Shown piece after piece: positions 1-5,332 of a DNA stretch of 6,666 nt. The position numbers were made by a program, and so were the translations under genes. The first letter of the stretch is position 1. Each line of letters begins with the position of its first letter. Location of the stretch: the NCBI GenBank assembly GCA_039197885.1, contig JBCCTY010000232.1:1-6666 (forward strand), written 5' to 3'. Below the pieces are notes generated by a model. The model did not search any database, was not told the DNA's origin, and worked only from the letters and a program-made list of their open reading frames with translations. Source of the stretch: JBCBSZ01 sp039197885 (GTDB lineage Bacteria > Actinomycetota > Acidimicrobiia > Acidimicrobiales > Poriferisodalaceae).

Positions 1-1149
1 ACCGTCGACTCGCTGGATGGATGCCGTCGTGCCGGCGGCGTCGATCCGCCGAAGCTCATCGGCGGTCACCGAACCGGCCGCCTCGACCGACTCGCGGAAG
101 CCGGTCCGGTCCTCGACGAAGGCCCGACTGTCGGAGCGGAGACGATCGTCGGGACCGACGAGGTAGACCTCTCCCGACTCACCCAGCTCGGCCTCCTCCC
201 ACTCCCCGTCGCCCGTGACGATGCGGTTCAACTCGTCGGGGGCGACGACGACCACCACGACGGCGTCGGCGCGCCCGGCGTCGAGCACCGGGGCGGCGAC
301 GAGCAGCCGAGGTTCGTCCCCCGCCGGGGCGTGGGGCGCGAGATCGCGGACCGTGACCCCGTCGTCGGCTCGCCGCACGACGTCGTCGACCAGCGTGGCG
401 AGCGCCGAGCCGCTGAAGGGTCCGAGCTCGAGACTCGTCCCGACGTCGGCCCGCTTCTCGACGCTGTAGAGCACCACTCGCGTCTCGGCGTCGACGAGCA
501 GGAGATCGTCGAACCCCAGCCGATCAGCGATCGAGCGGTAGCGAGGATGGAAATCGGCGTGGACGTCCGACCAGCGGCTGCCGTCTCGGGCGTCGCCGAG
601 CAGCCGGACGGCGATGCCGGCGTTCTCGGCTGCGGCGAGGTAGGTCGACTGGAGGTAGATGGCCGCCGCTCCGGTGGGCAGGACCGTCCCGACCGGCACG
701 ACATCGCCGCGCACGTCCTCGAGACGGGGCAGCAGCTCGTCGCGGTAACGATCGACGAGGTCGACGGCGAGTGAATCGATCACGGCGCCGTCCAACCGAG
801 TGAGCTCGGTCACCGCCTCGCCGAGCTCGGTCGCCGCCTCCGCCGCCATCGGGCTCGAGGCGAGTTGCAGGGCGTCCGTCTCGAGGCCGCGGACATAGGT
901 CTCGACCCCGATGGCGCGCGACGAGCGGACCGCGGCGAACCGGGCACGGACGACCCCGTCGGTCAGCTCCTCGCTGTGATCGAGACCGACCGCCACCGTG
1001 ACGAGCAACGAGACGACGGTGACCGCCAGCACCGAGAAGGCGAGGCGAGTGGCGATGGAGGTGCGAGCGAGTCGGCCGCGGACGTCGACCGCCTCGCCGA
1101 TGTCGAGGAGCCGCCGCGAGGCCGAGGCCGTCGTCTCCTGCTGGACCAC
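1..1149 (-). CDS. Membrane sensor protein, N-terminal part; probable class III adenylate/guanylate cyclase with extracytoplasmic Cache-like domain (partial)
   Basis: This open frame runs leftwards out of the window, so only 383 N-terminal residues are visible. A short cytoplasmic segment (about 1-34) precedes a transmembrane helix (about 35-56, beginning RLAFSVLAV), then a long extracytoplasmic region. That region begins with a helix (RARFAAVRSSRAIGVETYVR, 68-87) and continues with IYLQSTYLAAAEN (164-176), FHPRYRSIADRLGFDDLLLVD (from 201), YSVEKRADVGTSL (228-240) and GEVYLVGPDDRLRSDSR (326-342). These segments match by eye the double-Cache sensor of actinobacterial and alphaproteobacterial adenylate/guanylate cyclases, where HAMP and cyclase domains follow. 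The output domain is outside the window, so a histidine kinase or diguanylate cyclase is possible. Start: GTG at 1149 was chosen because AGG lies 9 nt upstream (1159-1161); TTG at 1158 and GTG at 1182 are in-frame alternatives. It is divergent from the plus-strand operon. Confidence 0.75.
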   Translation of the reverse strand, partial: MVQQETTASASRRLLDIGEAVDVRGRLARTSIATRLAFSVLAVTVVSLLVTVAVGLDHSEELTDGVVRARFAAVRSSRAIGVETYVRGLETDALQLASSPMAAEAATELGEAVTELTRLDGAVIDSLAVDLVDRYRDELLPRLEDVRGDVVPVGTVLPTGAAAIYLQSTYLAAAENAGIAVRLLGDARDGSRWSDVHADFHPRYRSIADRLGFDDLLLVDAETRVVLYSVEKRADVGTSLELGPFSGSALATLVDDVVRRADDGVTVRDLAPHAPAGDEPRLLVAAPVLDAGRADAVVVVVVAPDELNRIVTGDGEWEEAELGESGEVYLVGPDDRLRSDSRAFVEDRTGFRESVEAAGSVTADELRRIDAAGTTASIQRVDG

Positions 1150-1211
1150 CCGTCGCAACCTAGTACGACCGCCGGACGCCACCGTCGTGGTGTCGGTGAC
1201 ATGCTCCGGGC
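1150..1211. promoter_or_regulatory. Divergent intergenic region, presumed to hold promoters for both flanking genes
   Basis: These 62 bases separate two genes read in opposite directions, so both promoters must lie here or overlap the coding starts. The only AT-containing patch is CTAGTAC (1160-1166), which could serve as a weak -10 element on either strand. A short inverted repeat, CACC-N5-GGTG (1180-1192), sits next to it. Neither matches a consensus well, and the plus-strand gene has no Shine-Dalgarno sequence, so leaderless transcription is possible. The role is inferred from gene orientation, not from a clear motif. Confidence 0.35.
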
Positions 1212-2111
1212 GTGGTGGACACCGGCACGACGGCGATCGTCGGACGACTGCGCACCGGACTCGGCACGGTCGTCGCGATCCTCCGGACGACCTACGAGAG
1301 CTGGTACCGGAACCGCACGATCCGCCTCGGCGCCGGCCTGGCCTACTACGCCCTCTTCGCCATCGTGCCGATCCTCACGCTCGTCGTCTGGATCGCGAGC
1401 CTCGTCGTCTCGGCCGCCGACCTGCAGGCCGCGCTGGAGGCTGCGTTCGACGACGTGCTCGGCTCCGCCTCCGTCGCGACCTCGGACTCCATCGCCTCCG
1501 AGCTCGACCAGACCAGCACCCGGTCGGGCCTCGGTCTCGTCGGAGCAGCGACGACCGTCATCGCGGCGACGCTGCTGTTCGTCGCGCTCCAGGACGCGCT
1601 CTCGTCGATCTGGTCGGTGCCCGTCGAGCGCGGCGTCCGCTCGACCCTTCGCCGGCGGATCCTGTCGCTCGGGGTCGTGGTGCTCCTCGGGGCCTGGCTG
1701 GTGGGTGCGATCATCCTCGGCGCGGCGACCGATCTGATCACGGGCCTGCTCCCCGACCAGGTGTCGGTGTTGGAGCGGGTCTCGCCGCTCATCGAGACGA
1801 GCACGTCGTGGGCGGCCGGCGTCGTGGCGGTGGCGATGATCCTCCGGCTGCTGGCGCCCGTGCCGTTGCGGTGGGTCGATGTCCTCGTCGGCGGCGCGAT
1901 CACGGCGGCGCTGATCGTCGTCGGCACCGAGCTCCTCGGCCTCTACCTCGATCGGGTCGCGACGGCATCGTTGTCGGGAGCAGCGGGTGCGTTGGCGCTC
2001 TTCTTGATCTGGCTCTACTACGAGGCGCAGATCATCCTCGTCGGCGCCGAGCTCACGAAGGTGCTGTCGGATCGCCGGGCAGCCCGGTCAGGGGGAGCCG
2101 GCACGGGCTAG
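1212..2111 (+). CDS. YihY/virulence factor BrkB family membrane protein
   Basis: The 299-residue product is an integral inner-membrane protein of the YihY/BrkB family (PF03631), whose biochemical role is unsettled; older reports linked BrkB to serum resistance and annotated relatives as ribonuclease BN by mistake. About six hydrophobic helices are visible: roughly 42-66, 107-129, 151-172, 199-216, 222-246 and 258-280. Family hallmarks are the first helix GLAYYALFAIVPIL (42-55) and the last helix with LIWLYYEAQIILVGAELTKV (265-284). The segment SSIWSVP (131-137), followed by an Arg-rich stretch (RSTLRRR), also fits. Length is typical for the family. Translation begins at GTG 1212 (GTG 1215 is an alternative); no good ribosome binding site precedes it. 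It is the first gene of a tight plus-strand series, ending 11 nt before the next start, which suggests cotranscription. Confidence 0.88.
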   Translation: MVDTGTTAIVGRLRTGLGTVVAILRTTYESWYRNRTIRLGAGLAYYALFAIVPILTLVVWIASLVVSAADLQAALEAAFDDVLGSASVATSDSIASELDQTSTRSGLGLVGAATTVIAATLLFVALQDALSSIWSVPVERGVRSTLRRRILSLGVVVLLGAWLVGAIILGAATDLITGLLPDQVSVLERVSPLIETSTSWAAGVVAVAMILRLLAPVPLRWVDVLVGGAITAALIVVGTELLGLYLDRVATASLSGAAGALALFLIWLYYEAQIILVGAELTKVLSDRRAARSGGAGTG

Positions 2112-2113
2112 GG
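2110..2113 (+). promoter_or_regulatory. Ribosome binding site for the Rpf-like gene
   Basis: AGGG overlaps the stop codon of the upstream YihY gene and lies 9 nt before GTG 2123. It is the best argument for that start, since the open frame extends far upstream without a stop and would otherwise overlap the YihY gene. Confidence 0.5.
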
Positions 2114-2122
2114 TCCGCCCCC

Positions 2123-2572
2123 GTGGGCGAGGACGACGGACCGGGGCGTCCTCCGGGAACCGCACCCCTGCCCGACTGGTGGTGGGGACTGGGCCTCGGC
2201 CGGCGACGGGTCGTGTCCGCCGTCGTCGCCCTGCTCGTCGTCGCCCTCGTGATCGGTGCGGCCTCCCGGGTCCTCGGTGACGGCGGTCCGGCCCGGACCG
2301 AAGCCGAGCGGTTCGTCGCCGGGCTCCCCGACGACCAGGTGGCCCTGTGGGACGCGGTCGCCGAGTGTGAGTCGGAGGGCGACTGGGCGAGCCGCAACGA
2401 CCCGTTCTACGGCGGACTGCAGTTCACGATCGACTCGTGGCAGGCGGTCGGCGGGCTGGGCCGAGCCGACCAGGTGCCCCGGGAGGAGCAGATCATGCGG
2501 GCCGAGTCCTTGCTCGACGATCAGGGCTGGTCGGCGTGGCCCGACTGCTCGGCGCAGTTGGGCCTCGGATAG
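2123..2572 (+). CDS. Small membrane-anchored resuscitation-promoting-factor-like transglycosylase
   Basis: The product (149 residues) has a Pro/Gly-rich N-terminus, an Arg cluster (27-29), one transmembrane helix (about 30-48) and a compact C-terminal domain (about 75-145) of the Rpf/transglycosylase-like family (PF06737). Visible hallmarks are LWDAVAECESEGDW (75-88), YGGLQF (96-101), REEQIMRAE (120-128) and QGWSAWPDC (134-142). By comparison with actinobacterial Rpf proteins, Glu83 in the CE pair should be the catalytic acid, and Cys82 with Cys142 should form the conserved disulfide. Rpf enzymes cleave peptidoglycan glycan strands and promote regrowth of dormant actinobacteria. The loop between Trp88 and Tyr96 lacks the usual TGNG-type sequence and is about one residue shorter. 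There is no LysM or G5 domain, and the helix probably acts as an uncleaved anchor. The stop lies 2 nt before the MFS start, implying translational coupling. Confidence 0.85.
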   Translation: MGEDDGPGRPPGTAPLPDWWWGLGLGRRRVVSAVVALLVVALVIGAASRVLGDGGPARTEAERFVAGLPDDQVALWDAVAECESEGDWASRNDPFYGGLQFTIDSWQAVGGLGRADQVPREEQIMRAESLLDDQGWSAWPDCSAQLGLG

Positions 2573-2574
2573 CG

Positions 2575-4161
2575 ATGTCGTCCCGATGGTCGGCGCTCGT
2601 GGTGCTGTCCGCGGCGCAGTTCCTGATGGTGCTCGACCAGGCCGTCATGAACGTCTCGATCACCCAGCTGACCGTCGACTTCGACACCACGGTCACCACC
2701 GTCCAGGCGGTCATCACCTGCTACGCGCTGGTGATGGCGGCGACGATGATGATCGGCGCCAAGGTGGGCGACATCATCGGACGTCGACGGGCGTTCGTGA
2801 TCGGGCTGTTGATCTATGGGACCGGGTCGGCCCTGACCGCCGTCTCGTGGAACATCGGCGCGCTGCTGCTCGGCTGGTCGGTGCTCGAAGGCATCGGTGC
2901 GGCCCTGGTGCTGCCGTCGTTGGTGACGCTCATCGCGGCGAACCACTCCGGTCGCGACCGGGTCACGGCGTTCGGCGTCATCGGAGGCGTCGCCGGCGTC
3001 GGCATCGCCGCCGGGCCGATCGTGGGCGGCTGGTTCACGTCGAACCTCTCGTGGCGGTGGGTCTTCGTGGGCGAGGTGATCCTCGCCGGACTGATCGTCG
3101 CGTCGTCCCGGCTCGTCGACGACGCCGATCCGCTCGAGCGGCGCCCCCGACTCGACATCGTCGGTGCCGTCACGTCGTCGCTCGGCCTCGGCCTCGTGGT
3201 CATCGGTCTCCTGCAGGCCGGTTCGTGGGGGTTCGTCGAACCGAAGAGCTCCCCGGTCGAGCCCTTCGGCTTCTCACTGACGCCCTTCGTCGTCCTGGCC
3301 GGATTCGTCGTGCTCTGGGTGTTCGTGAGGTGGCAGGAACAACGGTCGTCGCGGGGCGATGACCCGTTGGTTCGCCTCGAGCTGCTGGCCAACGTGCGCC
3401 TCCGAGCCGGGCTGGCCTGCTTCCTCGGCCAGAACCTCATCCTCCTCGGCGTCTTCTTCACGTTGCCGCTGTTCCTGCAGATCGTCCTCGGCCTCGATGC
3501 CCTGGAGACGGGTGTCCGGATGCTGCCGGTGTCGATCGCCATGTTCCTGACCTCGTCGTGCGGGCCCCTGCTCAGCAACCGCTTCGGGGTCAAGCGGGTC
3601 GTGCAGACCGGCTTCGTCGTCGACGCGATCGCCGCCTTCGCGATGATCGAGACGGTCGGCCCCGACCTCGACGGCGTGAGCTTCGCGCTGGCGCTCACCG
3701 TGCTCGGCGTCGGTATGGGCCTGATCGCATCGCAGCTCGGCAACGTCGTCACGTCGTCGGTCGCGCCGGCCGACCGCGGGGAGGCGGGCGGACTGCAGTA
3801 CACCTCGCAGCAGCTGGGATCGGCGATGGGCACCGCCCTCATCGGCGCCGTCGTGGTGAGCGCGCTCGTGACGGCCTTCGTCGGCGACATCAGCTCCGAC
3901 GAGCGGATCGCGGCCGAGCTCACCGAGGAGATCGAGGTGCGAGTCGCGGCCGGCGCCAGCTTCGTCGCAGCCGACGCGGTCGAGACCGCCCTGGTGGCAG
4001 CCGATGTCGACGCCCCCCAGGTCGAGGCCGTCGTCGAGAGCTACGAGGAGGCCCAGCTCGACGCGCTGCGCCGGGGGTTGCTGCTCGCCGCCTTCCTGGC
4101 GCTGGCGTCGCTCGCCGCCACCCGCCACCTCCCCGCATCGACGGCGCACGACGAACCCTGA
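2575..4161 (+). CDS. MFS transporter, DHA2 (14-helix) drug:proton antiporter type
   Basis: This 528-residue protein is a major facilitator superfamily exporter of the DHA2 type, which uses the proton gradient to expel drugs, lipids or other hydrophobic compounds; the substrate cannot be read from sequence. Hallmarks are motif D1 in helix 1 (LDQAVMNVSI, 20-29, Asp21), motif A in the loop between helices 2 and 3 (GAKVGDIIGRRRAF, 61-74) and motif C (GPIVGGW, 147-153). Total length and the run of hydrophobic segments fit 14 helices. A long acidic extracytoplasmic segment (about 435-500) lies between the last two helices. ATG 2575 gives a natural MFS N-terminus with helix 1 beginning at residue 6; the frame is open upstream, but that stretch overlaps the Rpf-like gene. 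A weak GGA (2567-2569) precedes it, so translation is probably coupled to the upstream gene. No TetR-type regulator is adjacent. Confidence 0.92.
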   Translation: MSSRWSALVVLSAAQFLMVLDQAVMNVSITQLTVDFDTTVTTVQAVITCYALVMAATMMIGAKVGDIIGRRRAFVIGLLIYGTGSALTAVSWNIGALLLGWSVLEGIGAALVLPSLVTLIAANHSGRDRVTAFGVIGGVAGVGIAAGPIVGGWFTSNLSWRWVFVGEVILAGLIVASSRLVDDADPLERRPRLDIVGAVTSSLGLGLVVIGLLQAGSWGFVEPKSSPVEPFGFSLTPFVVLAGFVVLWVFVRWQEQRSSRGDDPLVRLELLANVRLRAGLACFLGQNLILLGVFFTLPLFLQIVLGLDALETGVRMLPVSIAMFLTSSCGPLLSNRFGVKRVVQTGFVVDAIAAFAMIETVGPDLDGVSFALALTVLGVGMGLIASQLGNVVTSSVAPADRGEAGGLQYTSQQLGSAMGTALIGAVVVSALVTAFVGDISSDERIAAELTEEIEVRVAAGASFVAADAVETALVAADVDAPQVEAVVESYEEAQLDALRRGLLLAAFLALASLAATRHLPASTAHDEP

Positions 4162-4220
4162 CCGACCGGCGGATGCGAGCGTGCCGTGGTGAGCAACCGG
4201 CCACGTGCCACGATCGCGCC
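4162..4220 (+). promoter_or_regulatory. Short spacer before the SLT gene, with one CACGTG palindrome
   Basis: This 59-nt gap contains no good Shine-Dalgarno sequence and no recognisable terminator. It carries CACGTG at 4202-4207, 13 nt before the chosen GTG start. The same hexamer occurs twice in the leader of the next gene, so it may be an operator or part of one. Function is inferred only from location and recurrence. Confidence 0.25.
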
Positions 4221-5228
4221 GTGCCGTCTCGAACCCGGATCGCCTCGGTCGCCGTCGTGTTCGCGATCGCCGCCGGGGCGTGCTCATCGGACTCCGGCGA
4301 CGAGGGTGCGGCGTTCGTCGAGACCACTCCCGCCGACGCCGACCCGACGACGGCGCCGGCCACGATCGGCCCGTCGACGAGCGCCGCGCCGATCACCGCC
4401 GCGCCGACCACGACGGTCGCTCCCCTGCCCGACGAGCGCCCCGTACCGTCCGACCCCGCCGGACTGGCCGCAGCGCTCTCGGAAGCCGAACGGATGCTGC
4501 GCGATCCGGCCGTCGGCGCGGACGAGTCGGCCGCGTGGGGTCGTCGCCAGCAACGCCTCTATCGAGAGCTCCCGCGCAACGGTGACGACGCGGCCGCGGT
4601 GCTCGCGGAGGTCGACGCCGACGCGGCTGCCCCGATCCGCCTGAACTGGACCGCGCGCCAGAGCCTCTCGTCACTCGTGCGTTCGGGTCCGCTCAGCGAG
4701 ACGTTGCCGGCGTGGCGGATCGAGCCACCGCTCCCGGCCGACGAGCTGCTCGCCTTCTACCGAGAGGCCGAGGCCGCCACCGGCATCGAGTGGGAGTACC
4801 TGGCAGCCATCAACCTGATCGAGACCCGGATGGGGCGCATCGACGGCCTCTCGACGGCCGGCGCGACCGGACCGATGCAGTTCCTCCCGTCCACCTGGGC
4901 GGAGTGCTGCGAGGGTGACCCCACGATCGATCGCGACGCCATCAACGGGGCAGCGATCTACCTCGTGGATCGCGGTGGCCCCGACGACATGGCCCGGGCG
5001 CTGTTCGGCTACAACCCATCGGACCGCTACGTCGAGGCGGTGACCGCCTACACCGAGGTGCTGCGTCAGGACGAGCTCGCCTACCGCGGCTACCACGCCT
5101 GGGAGGTCTACTTCCTGTCGGCCGCCGGGCTCATCCGGATGCCGGTGGGCTACGAGGAGACCGAGCCGATCGACGCCGCCGAGTGGGTCGCGGCGAATCC
5201 CGACGCCCTGGTGACGCCCCCCGCCTGA
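4221..5228 (+). CDS. Secreted SLT-type lytic transglycosylase, probable lipoprotein
   Basis: The 335-residue product has a signal-peptide-like N-terminus (Arg4, Arg6, hydrophobic 7-20) ending at AAGACSS. Cys21 is the likely lipid-attachment site, although the lipobox is imperfect because -3 is Ala rather than Leu or Val. A Thr/Pro/Ala-rich linker follows (about 34-72), then a helical segment, then an SLT-like lytic transglycosylase domain (about 170-290). Its hallmarks are NLIETRMG with Glu201 as the expected catalytic acid, GATGPMQFLPSTW (214-226) and GYNPSDRYVEAV (263-274). Such enzymes cut the MurNAc-GlcNAc bond to give 1,6-anhydro ends during wall growth or remodelling. The conserved-looking tail (YHAWEVYFLSAAG, then PVGYEE) recurs in actinobacterial members. 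GTG 4221 was preferred because it gives a compact signal peptide; ATG 4173 in frame would add 16 non-hydrophobic residues. It may be cotranscribed with the MFS gene 59 nt upstream. Confidence 0.85.
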   Translation: MPSRTRIASVAVVFAIAAGACSSDSGDEGAAFVETTPADADPTTAPATIGPSTSAAPITAAPTTTVAPLPDERPVPSDPAGLAAALSEAERMLRDPAVGADESAAWGRRQQRLYRELPRNGDDAAAVLAEVDADAAAPIRLNWTARQSLSSLVRSGPLSETLPAWRIEPPLPADELLAFYREAEAATGIEWEYLAAINLIETRMGRIDGLSTAGATGPMQFLPSTWAECCEGDPTIDRDAINGAAIYLVDRGGPDDMARALFGYNPSDRYVEAVTAYTEVLRQDELAYRGYHAWEVYFLSAAGLIRMPVGYEETEPIDAAEWVAANPDALVTPPA

Positions 5229-5332
5229 CCCGTCGCCGCGAGGCGTTGTGACGAGTTGCCCATCCGTAGCTGCACCGCCGCCGCAGCCGGACCGATCACG
5301 TGACCTGAGAGCACGTGAGAGGAAGCGGCGGC
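5229..5332 (+). promoter_or_regulatory. Leader of the subtilase gene with paired CACGTG palindromes
   Basis: This 104-nt intergenic region probably holds the promoter of the protease gene. It contains two CACGTG palindromes, at 5297-5302 (extended to the perfect 8-bp palindrome TCACGTGA, 5296-5303) and at 5312-5317, with centres 15 bp apart, about one and a half helical turns. Such a pair could be an operator for a dimeric regulator. TTGTGA (5246-5251) with TAGCTG (5267-5272) is a poor candidate promoter with a 15-nt spacer. No convincing terminator for the upstream gene is visible. Confidence 0.35.
5317..5325 (+). promoter_or_regulatory. Strong ribosome binding site of the subtilase gene
   Basis: GAGAGGAAG is the best Shine-Dalgarno match in the window and lies 7 nt before ATG 5333. 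It fixes the start of the protease gene and suggests strong translation. It abuts the second CACGTG palindrome, so a protein bound there could also occlude ribosome loading. Confidence 0.7.

Noticed and set aside
1160..1166. CTAGTAC as a confident -10 element
   Set aside because: It fits TANNNT poorly on both strands and has no convincing -35 partner, so it is mentioned only as part of the intergenic region.
998..2122. Upstream extension of the Rpf-like reading frame
   Set aside because: The frame is open from 998, but this stretch overlaps the sensor gene and the whole YihY gene and translates to Arg-rich sequence without family features. GTG 2123 with its AGGG is the plausible start.
2814..4287. 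Two long minus-strand open frames (2814-3923 and 3274-4287)
   Set aside because: Both are antisense to the MFS transporter, whose conserved motifs identify the real frame. The translations are Arg/Pro/Thr-rich or charged without recognisable domains.
5234..5245. Hairpin CGCC-GCGA-GGCG followed by TTGT after the SLT gene as a terminator
   Set aside because: The stem is only 4 bp and the following sequence is not a T tract, so it is not distinguishable from chance in GC-rich DNA.
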